In this document: positions 35,098 through 44,068 of the stretch, one piece after another | Position numbering within the stretch: position 1 is the first letter of the stretch | Layout of the letters: every line of letters begins with the position of its first letter | Assembly: GCF_008040105.1 (NCBI RefSeq) | Contig: NZ_VRMG01000011.1 | Span: forward strand, 62,001 to 126,000 | Reading direction: 5' to 3' | DNA length: 64,000 nucleotides | From: Lacisediminihabitans profunda | Lineage (GTDB): Bacteria; Actinomycetota; Actinomycetes; Actinomycetales; Microbacteriaceae | Position numbers and translations under genes: made by a program | Notes under the pieces: model-generated | Seen by the model: only the letters and a program-made list of their open reading frames with translations | What the model was told of the DNA's origin: nothing | Database searches by the model: none

Positions 35098-36119
35098 CCG
35101 CCGCCGCGGGCATCCCGCGTCTTCTCGTGCTCGAGGGAGTGCGCCCCGATGGCGCGATGATCGTCGAGCCTCACGCTCAGGGCGCGCCGATAGTTGCCCC
35201 ACTTGGCCAGGTGATAGAACGGATTGACCACGAGCCAACGCAGCTTGGCGCCGAGCGGATAGCGGTCGTCGCGCACAATGCGCACCGAATCCCGCAGGAT
35301 GTCGTAGCCGGCCCTGAGCACCTGCTTGCCCGTGCCATACCTGGCCGCGTTCTCATCGAGACGACGCAGCGCGAGGGTCTCGTCGAAGACCCGCTTGCCG
35401 AACTCGCGCAGGGTGAGGTCGTTGGAATGCTCGACACTCCCCCCTGGCGCATAGGCCTTGCGGTATCCCGCAGCGATCAGGTCCCGGCCGAAGGCCATGT
35501 CCTCCGAGTAGCGGAGGTCCTGGTACGGGATGACGTCGAGCAGGAAGTCGCGCCTCGTCGCCGAGTTGACGTCGGAGTAGAACGCGAGAAGGTCCATCTC
35601 CTGGGCCGTCGGCTCCGTCTCACCCCGCTGATAGACGGTCGGGGCCGAATCCGGGCCGAACCTGGCGAACACCGCGTCGATCTCGTACTTCTGCAGGGGG
35701 AAACAGTCGGCGCGGGGAATCTGCTTGCCGAGCACGGCCACGGCATCCAGGCCGTCCGCGCGGAGGGGGTCGGTCAGCTCTCGCAACCAGCCGGTCGTGA
35801 GCGGAACCGCATCCTGGGTGAGAAAGACCAGGTTCCTTCCCCACGCGAGCCGGGCGGCGAGGTTGCGGGTCTTGCCGTGGCCGAACTCGGAATTGGGGAT
35901 GACGTGCAGCCGCACTCCCGCGTGCGAGCCCACGATCTCGAGCGTGCGATCCGTTGAGCCCGAGTCGATGACGAGAACCTCGACGGTGCCATCGAAGTCC
36001 TGAGCGTCGATCATCCGCAGGATCCGGTCGAGATACTTCTCGCCATTGAGGGTCGGGATGATCACGGTCACGTCAACGGACGTGGTCTCCCGCGAATCGT
36101 CTCCGGTCGACTGGGTCAC
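35094..36119 (-). CDS. Family 2 glycosyltransferase, rhamnosyltransferase-like
   Basis: 341 residues. GT2 signatures VTVIIPTLNGEKYLDRILRMI, VLVIDSGSTDRTLEI, NSEFGHGKTRNLAARLAWGRNLVFLTQDAVP (QDA as the metal-site region) and YSEDMAFGRDLIAAGYRKAYAPGGSVEHSNDLT. The FGHGKTRN block is typical of rhamnosyltransferases of the RfbN type. The start follows the WsaF-like gene by one base, so it is co-transcribed with it and the WecE-like transaminase gene. Confidence 0.85.
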   Translation of the reverse strand: MTQSTGDDSRETTSVDVTVIIPTLNGEKYLDRILRMIDAQDFDGTVEVLVIDSGSTDRTLEIVGSHAGVRLHVIPNSEFGHGKTRNLAARLAWGRNLVFLTQDAVPLTTGWLRELTDPLRADGLDAVAVLGKQIPRADCFPLQKYEIDAVFARFGPDSAPTVYQRGETEPTAQEMDLLAFYSDVNSATRRDFLLDVIPYQDLRYSEDMAFGRDLIAAGYRKAYAPGGSVEHSNDLTLREFGKRVFDETLALRRLDENAARYGTGKQVLRAGYDILRDSVRIVRDDRYPLGAKLRWLVVNPFYHLAKWGNYRRALSVRLDDHRAIGAHSLEHEKTRDARGGG

Positions 36120-37361
36120 CTAGAGCGCCGTTCGCATGGCCTTTTCGAAGACCGCGATGAACGTCTCCGCCGGGTCTGACCAGCCGGCCGAATCGACGGA
36201 GTGGGCGATCGCGGCGCCGTGTTCGACGGCATCCGGCCGATCGACGATCGCAATGAGGCGTTCGGCTATCGCCTTCGGCGACATCGGCACGTACTCGATG
36301 TACGGGCTGTCGAAGACGCCGCGCGTGTTCGGGGCGTCGTTCACGACAGGAACGACCCCGCTCGCCATGACCTCCATCGGCAGCAGCGACATGTTGGTGA
36401 GGGAGAGCACGAGGCCGGCGGCGGACCGGTTGTAGATGGTGTCGAGCCTGGCGATGTCGACCGCTCCGTGGTTGACGTGCGGGAAAGGCACGTCATAGCC
36501 GGACATGTCCCAGCCGATGAGGTTGATGGTGATGTCCGGCCGGAGACGGTTGAGTTCGCGCAGCGCGAGAAGGCCGAATTCGGTCGCGCGCCGGGGAGTC
36601 GGCGGCCGGGCATAGAACACCACCTCGTTGCGCCGCTCGGTGTTCGAGTAGGTGTACCGGCTCGTGTCGACGGCGAAGTCGTATGCGTCGCACGACATCC
36701 CGTACTCGCTGCGGAGCTTCTCGCCGAGCCACTGGCCGGCGGCGATGCCGTGGAATCCGAGCCGGTACGAGTTCTCGGCCAGGACGTAGTCGCTGCCTTC
36801 GGCGAAGAAATACGGTTCGAAGTCCTGCGCGAAGTAGAAGCGCTTGGCCTCCCCCTCGTAGCGGTACGCGGCGTAGGTGGCCTCCCAGTCCGACGCGAAG
36901 ATCGCGTCGAAGCCAGGAGCGAAACCCTCGGCCGGGTCGTACAGCCTCATGTCGCCGACGAGATCGGGATAGCCGGTCATCCCGTGCATCATGGCCCGGA
37001 TCTCGTCGACATTGACCACCGGATACTTGCCGGGAGAGTAGAGGTAAACGGTCAGCTCGTGTCCGGCCTTCTCGAGAAAACTCATGAACCGGAAGGCGTT
37101 CTGATGCCCACCGCTGGTGCGGCTCGGGGGGCTGATCACCCACGCGATGCGGTATTTGCCGTCGCGACCCTCCATCGGAACCGCGTTGAAGGCGCGCGGT
37201 TTGGTCCAGTCCACGGCGATGACGTCCTCCGTGTAGACGGTGGAGAGGGGAGTCACGACGAACGGGCTGAAGCGGTTCGACAGGTACTTCGCGCTCCGCC
37301 AGGCGGTCGATCGAATGCCCTCTGTCTTCAGAATCGAGAAGGCCTTGCCCACTGCACTCAT
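36120..37361 (-). CDS. WsaF-like glycosyltransferase
   Basis: 413 residues from ATG 37361; a longer TTG start at 37385 is possible. N-terminal RIAWVISPPSRTSGGHQNAFRFMSFLEKAGHEL and C-terminal VFYARPPTPRRATEFGLLALRELNRLRPDITINLIGWD followed by GLVLSLTNMSLLPMEVMASGVVPVVNDAPNT correspond to the two Rossmann domains of WsaF-type GT-B rhamnosyltransferases. The enzyme would extend a surface glycan. It forms an operon with GT2 and the WecE-like gene. Confidence 0.8.
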   Translation of the reverse strand: MSAVGKAFSILKTEGIRSTAWRSAKYLSNRFSPFVVTPLSTVYTEDVIAVDWTKPRAFNAVPMEGRDGKYRIAWVISPPSRTSGGHQNAFRFMSFLEKAGHELTVYLYSPGKYPVVNVDEIRAMMHGMTGYPDLVGDMRLYDPAEGFAPGFDAIFASDWEATYAAYRYEGEAKRFYFAQDFEPYFFAEGSDYVLAENSYRLGFHGIAAGQWLGEKLRSEYGMSCDAYDFAVDTSRYTYSNTERRNEVVFYARPPTPRRATEFGLLALRELNRLRPDITINLIGWDMSGYDVPFPHVNHGAVDIARLDTIYNRSAAGLVLSLTNMSLLPMEVMASGVVPVVNDAPNTRGVFDSPYIEYVPMSPKAIAERLIAIVDRPDAVEHGAAIAHSVDSAGWSDPAETFIAVFEKAMRTAL

Positions 37362-37402
37362 GCCAGAACGTCCGCTTCGGTGCAATCACTCACAGATCGA
37401 CC

Positions 37403-38560
37403 TTACAGAAGTTGGAAGGCCCTCACCGCGTCGATGACCCGACTCACCTGATCCTCCGACATCCCTGGCCAGAGCGGAAGGCGCACGATTCGCCGGGAGA
37501 AGTCCTCGCTGACGTCGAGCGAACCGAGGGTGCGACCGTAGCGGAGGCCCGCCGGACTCGAGTCGAGCGGCACGTAGTGGAAGCTCGCGATCACCCCGGC
37601 GAGCCGCAAACTCGCGATGAGATCGGTCTGGGATGCCCAGGTCGGCATGACCAGGTAGAAGAGGTGCGCGGCGTGGATGCCGAGGGGCGGGCTCATCAGT
37701 CTCGCGCCCAGCGCATCCGCCCACTCGTCCAATTCGAGGGCGTACCGATCCCAGACGCTCACTCGTTGGTGCTGGATCTCGCCGATTTCGCTGAGCTGGG
37801 CATCGAGCACGGCGGCGCTGATCTCGCTCATCAGATAGCTCGACCCCCAGTCCACCCAGCGATACTTGTCGACTTGGCCCCGAAGGTACTGGGACCGATT
37901 GGTGCCCTTCTCCCGCATGATCTCGGCCCGTTCCACGAGCGCGGGATCGTTGATGAGCAAGGCCCCGCCCTCCCCGCAGTGCACGTTCTTGGTGTCGTGG
38001 AAGCTCTGCGCCGCAAGCACACCGACACTGCCGAGGGTGTGCGCGCCCGCCCGAACGCCCAAGCCGTGTGCGTTGTCCTCGATTATCGGCAGCCCGTGCT
38101 CCCTGGCGATGGACAACATCGACTCGATGTCGACCGGCACCCCGCCGTAGTGCATCACCGAGATCGCCCGGGTCCTCGGCCCGACGGCCTCACTCGCCTG
38201 ATTGGCGTCGATGTTGCCGGTGGACGGATCGATGTCCACGAAGACGCAGGTGGCTCCCGTGCGTGCCACCGCGTCGGCCGCGGACGGAAAGGTGAAACTC
38301 GGAAGGATCACCTCGTCGCCCCGCCCGATCCCGAGCAGCGAACTGGCCATCTCGAGGGAGTGTGTCCCGGACGGGGTGAGCAACACGTGCCCGGCGGTGG
38401 TGAGCGTGACGATCTTTTCGCTGGCGCGACGCGTGAACGGGCCGTCGCCGTGTGAGTGGTCGGAGGCGAGCACCCGGGCGACGTTGGCGAGTTCGTCCTC
38501 GCTGCGATACGGACGCGAGAACGGCACGATGTCGGACGCGACCGCAACCCCGTCACCCAT
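37403..38560 (-). CDS. wecE: WecE/RffA-type dTDP-4-amino-4,6-dideoxygalactose transaminase
   Basis: 385 residues from ATG 38560 (GGGGGTGG upstream). A DegT/DnrJ/EryC1 fold with PLP-lysine Lys191 in QSFHDTKNVHCGEGGALL and the WecE hallmarks SHGDGPFTRRASE, REKGTNRSQYLRGQVDKYRWVDWGSSYLMSE and FHYVPLDSSPAG, close to E. coli WecE. It would convert dTDP-4-keto-6-deoxyglucose to dTDP-Fuc4N. The matching glycosyltransferases lie directly downstream. The dTDP-sugar precursors are made elsewhere. Confidence 0.88.
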   Translation of the reverse strand: MGDGVAVASDIVPFSRPYRSEDELANVARVLASDHSHGDGPFTRRASEKIVTLTTAGHVLLTPSGTHSLEMASSLLGIGRGDEVILPSFTFPSAADAVARTGATCVFVDIDPSTGNIDANQASEAVGPRTRAISVMHYGGVPVDIESMLSIAREHGLPIIEDNAHGLGVRAGAHTLGSVGVLAAQSFHDTKNVHCGEGGALLINDPALVERAEIMREKGTNRSQYLRGQVDKYRWVDWGSSYLMSEISAAVLDAQLSEIGEIQHQRVSVWDRYALELDEWADALGARLMSPPLGIHAAHLFYLVMPTWASQTDLIASLRLAGVIASFHYVPLDSSPAGLRYGRTLGSLDVSEDFSRRIVRLPLWPGMSEDQVSRVIDAVRAFQLL

Positions 38561-38647
38561 GACCACCCCCGCGACCAGCACCCATTGCTGAACTTCGCTC
38601 AGTCTAGGTTCGACCCGCCGGTCCGGGATGTCGCGGCGCGCCCCAGT

Positions 38648-38782
38648 CTCGGCGCCCCACCGCATCCGAAATCCATGCATTTCTTGCCCGGCCCCGGCGT
38701 GTCTGCGACGACACGCCGAGTCGCGCCGAGAAATGCATGGATTTCGGAAGGGGAAGGAGGGGAAGGAGGCGGCGGCGCCGAG
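38648..38782. repeat. Outer inverted repeat enclosing palindrome copy 2
   Basis: CTCGGCGCC at 38648-38656 pairs perfectly with GGCGCCGAG at 38774-38782, enclosing the 82-bp element and its purine tail. On the ahcY (minus) transcript this gives a large extended stem 17 bases after the stop. Confidence 0.6.
38666..38747. repeat. 82-bp palindromic element, copy 2
   Basis: Identical to copy 1 at 32079-32160 except for one base; here the inner stem GGCGTGTC / GACACGCC is a perfect 8-bp match. Same orientation, and again followed on the right by purines (38746-38769). It lies between ahcY (stop at 38799) and the wecE start. Confidence 0.85.
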
Positions 38783-38798
38783 GGCGGGCCGGCGTCGA

Positions 38799-40262
<1,464 letters not shown>

Positions 40263-40274
40263 GCTCCCAGATTA
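40263..40274 (-). promoter_or_regulatory. -10 box and leaderless start of ahcY
   Basis: On the minus strand TAATCT (40274 to 40269) is followed by six bases and the ATG. A GGGAG sits too close to the start to serve as a ribosome site. Confidence 0.5.
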
Positions 40275-40339
40275 CGCGATCGGGCGATCCCGGCCTGTGC
40301 GGCGCCCCCGACCCGCGCCGCTCCCGCGACCCACGCCGG

Positions 40340-41773
40340 CTACTCGCGGATGAGCGCGAGCACGGCATCCCGCACCCGTGCCATCTCCTCGGGGGTCGCC
40401 GCCTCCACGTTGAGGCGCAGCAGCGGCTCGGTGTTGGACGGACGCACGTTGAACCACCAGAACGGCTCGTCGGCGGACACGATCCCCGTCACGGTGAGGC
40501 CGTCGAGCTCGTCGAACTCGGCGATGCCGTTGTACGCGTCCACGATGCGGCTGTAGGCAGACGGCACGTCCGTGACGGTGGAGTTGACCTCGCCGCTCGC
40601 GGAGTACGGGGTGTACTGCTTCGACAGCGCGGAGAGCGGCCCATCGTGCGACCCGAACTCGGCCAGGATGTGCATCGCGGCGAGCATGCCGTTGTCCGCT
40701 CCCCAGAAGTCGCGGAAGTAGTAGTGCGCGGAGTGCTCCCCGCCGAAGATCGCGCCGGTCTTGGCCATCTCATCCTTGATCAGCGAGTGGCCGACCCTCG
40801 TGCGCACCGGGATCGCGCCGGCGGCTTCGATGGTCTCCTCGACGATCCGCGAGGTGATGAGGTTGTGGATCACGAAGATGTCGCCGTCGGGCTGCAGGGC
40901 GCGCACCCGGGTGATCTCGCGCAGCGCGACGATGGCGGCCACCGCGGAGGGCGTGACGGCGTTGCCCTTCTCGTCCACGACGAAGCAGCGGTCGGCGTCC
41001 CCGTCGAAGGCGAGCCCGAGGTCGGCGCCGTGCTCGATGACGGCCTTCTGCAGGTCCACGATGTTCGCCGGCTCGAGGGGGTTGGCCTCGTGGTTGGGGA
41101 AGGAGCCGTCGAGTTCGAAGTAGAGCGGGATGATCTCGATCGGCAGTTTCGCGAGCCCCGCGGCCTCGCCGAGCACAGCGGGAACGGTGAGTCCGCCCAT
41201 GCCGTTTCCTGCGTCGACCACGATGCGGATGGGCCGGATGCCGGACAGGTCGACGAGGGACCGCAGGTAGGCGGCGTAGTCGGCCAGCACGTCGACCGTG
41301 CGGAAGGTGCCGGTCTCGGCGACCTCGCCGACGCCGGTGGACAGGTACTCCTGCGCGCGGTCGCGGATCGAGCGGAGCCCGGTGTCGAAGCTGATGCCCC
41401 TGGCGCCGGCCCGGGAGAGCTTGATGCCGTTGTAGGTGGCCGGGTTGTGGCTCGCCGTGAACATCGCGGCCGGGGCGTCGAAGTGTCCGGAGGCGAAGTA
41501 GGACTCGTCGGTGGAGCAGAGGCCGATCGAGAGCACGTGGGCGCCTCGGGCCTGAGCTCCGCGCGCGAAGGCGGCGGCGAACTCCGGCGACGAATCGCGC
41601 ATGTCGTGGCCGACCACGACATCCGTTCCCGCCGCCTCCACCTCGTCGGCGAAGGCGGCACCGAGCGCCTGGACCACCTCTTCCGTCAACTGGGAGCCGA
41701 CGAGGCCCCGCACGTCGTAGGCCTTGATGAATGGTGTGAGATCGATAGCGCCCGAAGAGCTGGCAGAGTTCAT
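40340..41773 (-). CDS. manB: Phosphomannomutase/phosphoglucomutase
   Basis: 477 residues from ATG 41773. The phosphoserine loop TASHNPATYNG, metal-binding DGDADRC, sugar-binding GEHSAHYYF and phosphate-binding RPSNTEP are all intact, as in bacterial PMM/PGM. It interconverts mannose-6-P and mannose-1-P, feeding GDP-mannose. It lies 10 bases after the DUF3499 gene in the same direction, an arrangement matching Rv3257c-Rv3258c of M. tuberculosis. Confidence 0.95.
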   Translation of the reverse strand: MNSASSSGAIDLTPFIKAYDVRGLVGSQLTEEVVQALGAAFADEVEAAGTDVVVGHDMRDSSPEFAAAFARGAQARGAHVLSIGLCSTDESYFASGHFDAPAAMFTASHNPATYNGIKLSRAGARGISFDTGLRSIRDRAQEYLSTGVGEVAETGTFRTVDVLADYAAYLRSLVDLSGIRPIRIVVDAGNGMGGLTVPAVLGEAAGLAKLPIEIIPLYFELDGSFPNHEANPLEPANIVDLQKAVIEHGADLGLAFDGDADRCFVVDEKGNAVTPSAVAAIVALREITRVRALQPDGDIFVIHNLITSRIVEETIEAAGAIPVRTRVGHSLIKDEMAKTGAIFGGEHSAHYYFRDFWGADNGMLAAMHILAEFGSHDGPLSALSKQYTPYSASGEVNSTVTDVPSAYSRIVDAYNGIAEFDELDGLTVTGIVSADEPFWWFNVRPSNTEPLLRLNVEAATPEEMARVRDAVLALIRE

Positions 41774-41783
41774 GCCGACAACG

Positions 41784-42008
41784 CTACAGGGCGGAATGCT
41801 CCGTGCGACCGAGCGAGACGTGCCGCACGACCTGCCAGCCCTGGGGCACGGACAGCCGCTCGGCATGTCTCGAGCAGAGGTCGTAGCTGTGCGGCTCGGC
41901 CTGGCGACTGAGCGGGCCGAGTACCGCCATCGAATCGGCGTAGACATAGGTGAGAGTGGAGACGGCGTCGTTGGTGCACGCGACTTTGCTACAGGGTCTG
42001 CCATCCAT
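41784..42008 (-). CDS. DUF3499 protein
   Basis: 74 residues from ATG 42008 (GTGGAG upstream). Cysteines in GRPCSKVACTNDAVSTLTYVYADSMAVLGPL and YDLCSRHAERLSVPQGWQVVRH form the conserved metal-ligand pattern (C-x4-C...C-x2-H) of this actinobacterial family. Always found beside phosphomannomutase; the function is unknown. A longer frame to 42062 exists but lacks a ribosome site. Confidence 0.85.
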   Translation of the reverse strand: MDGRPCSKVACTNDAVSTLTYVYADSMAVLGPLSRQAEPHSYDLCSRHAERLSVPQGWQVVRHVSLGRTEHSAL

Positions 42009-42085
42009 TTGGCTCCACTCTAACCACGCGCCGGCCGTCTCGGCGCGAGCCTCGCCGCGCACATCGGGCGGTCCGCTGCGGCGGA

Positions 42086-42097
42086 TAGAATCGAGGG
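42086..42097 (+). promoter_or_regulatory. -10 box and leaderless start of the metallopeptidase-like gene
   Basis: TAGAAT (42086-42091), six bases, ATG at 42098. The intervening CGAGGG ends against the ATG, too close for a ribosome site. Confidence 0.55.
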
Positions 42098-42535
42098 ATG
42101 GCTCGCCCCCGAAGTGCAGGCGCCTCGGCGAGACCGGGCTGGCGCGATCGCCACGGCCGGGGGATGCGTTCGGCCGTCACCGGGCCGCAGCTGCCGCTGC
42201 TGCACTCCCGCGCCGACCTCTTCGACATGACGGTCGCGTCGACCGCGGAATACCTCAAGGACATCTGGCCGGACGAGCTTGCCAATGTGAGCTTCGAGGT
42301 GGCCGGCCTGCCAAGCGCGGTCGGGGACAGCGGCGGAATCGACCGGTGGCACGTCATCGCCCCGGAGCGCCGCGTGATCCTCTACCGGCTTCCGATCGAG
42401 CGCCTCGCGCACCTGCACCACCACGACGACCTTCATCGCCGCATGCTCATCGAGAGTTGCGTGTTCCGAGCGGTGGCCGAACTGCTCGGCAAGGACCCCT
42501 GGGATCTGGCTCCCGAGCGTTTCCGGCACCTGTAA
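42098..42535 (+). CDS. Metallopeptidase-family protein (Rv3259-like) with altered active site
   Basis: 145 residues. PQLPLLHSRADLFDMTVASTAEYLKDIWPDELANVSFEVAGLP and ERRVILYRLPIERLAHL match the Rv3259-type family annotated as metallopeptidases. In that family a HExxH-like helix is expected where this protein has DLHRRMLIESCVFRAVAELLG; no HExxH is visible, so it may be inactive or a different function. It diverges from DUF3499 exactly as in Mycobacterium. Confidence 0.7.
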   Translation: MARPRSAGASARPGWRDRHGRGMRSAVTGPQLPLLHSRADLFDMTVASTAEYLKDIWPDELANVSFEVAGLPSAVGDSGGIDRWHVIAPERRVILYRLPIERLAHLHHHDDLHRRMLIESCVFRAVAELLGKDPWDLAPERFRHL

Positions 42536-42559
42536 CGGCCGCCGCTCCGCCGACGGGAA

Positions 42560-44068
42560 CTACGGGAAGATGCGGATCGGAAGCGACGCGGGCGCCGAGC
42601 TGCTCACCGAGTATGCGCTGAGTTGCGCGTCTCCGGTGTAGCTGACCGCGAGCGACAGGGTCGAGAATCCGCTGATCGTGTAGGCGGAGGAGGCCACGAC
42701 CGGGTAGGTGACGGTCTGGCCGGCCGGGATCGTCACCGTCGCATCCGGCTGCCCCTTCGTGGCGATCTTCACGGTCGCCGACGCCCGGGCCGAGTTGGCC
42801 AGGTGCAGCAGGGGCGACGGCCCGGGAGCCACCTCCACCAACGCCTTGCGGTCGAGCGGTTCGGCAGCCGCGAGCCAGGCGAAGTCGCTCTGGCCGGTGG
42901 AACCGACCGTGGACACCCTGGCACCCGCCACGAGGGGGATGTCGGAGCTGACCGAGATGGTGTAACTGCCGTCGGCGAGGGTGTCGAGGGGGACGTCGGT
43001 GACCACTCCGGCCGGAACATCCACCGCCACCGACTTGATCTCCGCGGTGCCGTTCTCCGGCACCACGCTGACGCGTGCCTTCGCGGCCTTGTCACCGGGC
43101 ACGAACAGTCGGATCACCGACCCGAGGTCGGCGAAGCCCGGCTCCCCCTGGCGGCCGACGACCGCATCCGAGTTGGCGACGACCATGCCGGGGATCACCG
43201 AAGTGCTGCTTGGGCCGGATGCCGCGCCCACGATGTCGACGCCGCCCGGTTCCAGGGTGCGCACCGTCGACTGCTGCAGGTTGGCGACGACCTGTCCGCC
43301 ACGGCTCTGCACGCGCACGACGGGAGACACGGTGTTGGGTGCGAAGCCGGCCAGCGAGAACACCCGCTGGCTGCTGGCGGGGACGACGATTCCGTCGGTG
43401 CCGGCCGCACTGACGACCCCGGTCTCCGAGTAGATGGTGAGGGTGACCGTGGCGGGGACCGCGCTCGGGTTGCTGAGGGTGAGGAGGGTGGTGCGGCCGG
43501 TGTCGGTCGCGCCGCCGACGAGCCAGCTGTCGCTCGTGGCCTCGGTGCACTCGGCGGCGGCGAAGCCCACGAGGTCCTCGGAACTCACGGCCTGGGACTG
43601 AGCGCCGGCGAGGAGGGGCCGCGCGGCGGACGAACCGGCCGGCAGCGTGAGCAGCTGCGGGGCGACCCCCGTCGTGTTCTCCGTGGCGCTGAGCGGTGCG
43701 GATTGGGCCCGTCCCGCCGACTGGGCGAAGCGCACGGTCGGTCTGCCCACGGAGCTGGCCGTGGCGGCGCCGGCGCCCGTCTCGTCGCCGAGGCGCAGCA
43801 GCGGTCCGGCGCAGACGCGCTCCTGGGCCGTGGCCACGGGGGTGACGAGCACCGACGGCGGGCTCACGGTGTGCCTCGGGATCGGAAGCAGGGCGGCGGC
43901 GGCCAGCGCCAGTGCCGCGACGCCCACGCCGACGGTCCCAGCGACGATTCGCGCACCGACGAGCACGGCGCCGCGCGCGCGGCCCGGGGTCTTTGAAGAC
44001 GGCAGAGGTTCCGGCAGCGGCTCGGGAGCGACCTCGAGTTCGGGTTCCGGTTCCAGGTCGTCAGTCAT
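42560..44068 (-). CDS. DUF5719 membrane-anchored exported protein
   Basis: 502 residues. An acidic Pro/Glu-rich cytoplasmic start (1-30), one transmembrane helix (about 33-62), then a 430-residue extracytoplasmic region of beta-sandwich strands (TLLTLSNPSAVPATVTLTIYSETG, VPASSQRVFSLAGFAPNTVSPVVRVQSRGG) characteristic of DUF5719. Its start overlaps the glycosyltransferase gene upstream by eight bases. Together with that enzyme it is conserved next to whiB2 in actinobacteria; a role in envelope glycan assembly is inferred. Confidence 0.85.
   Translation of the reverse strand: MTDDLEPEPELEVAPEPLPEPLPSSKTPGRARGAVLVGARIVAGTVGVGVAALALAAAALLPIPRHTVSPPSVLVTPVATAQERVCAGPLLRLGDETGAGAATASSVGRPTVRFAQSAGRAQSAPLSATENTTGVAPQLLTLPAGSSAARPLLAGAQSQAVSSEDLVGFAAAECTEATSDSWLVGGATDTGRTTLLTLSNPSAVPATVTLTIYSETGVVSAAGTDGIVVPASSQRVFSLAGFAPNTVSPVVRVQSRGGQVVANLQQSTVRTLEPGGVDIVGAASGPSSTSVIPGMVVANSDAVVGRQGEPGFADLGSVIRLFVPGDKAAKARVSVVPENGTAEIKSVAVDVPAGVVTDVPLDTLADGSYTISVSSDIPLVAGARVSTVGSTGQSDFAWLAAAEPLDRKALVEVAPGPSPLLHLANSARASATVKIATKGQPDATVTIPAGQTVTYPVVASSAYTISGFSTLSLAVSYTGDAQLSAYSVSSSAPASLPIRIFP

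Noticed and set aside
40263-40339. SAH or SAM riboswitch before ahcY
   Set aside because: The -10 box is six bases from the start codon, leaving no leader for an aptamer.
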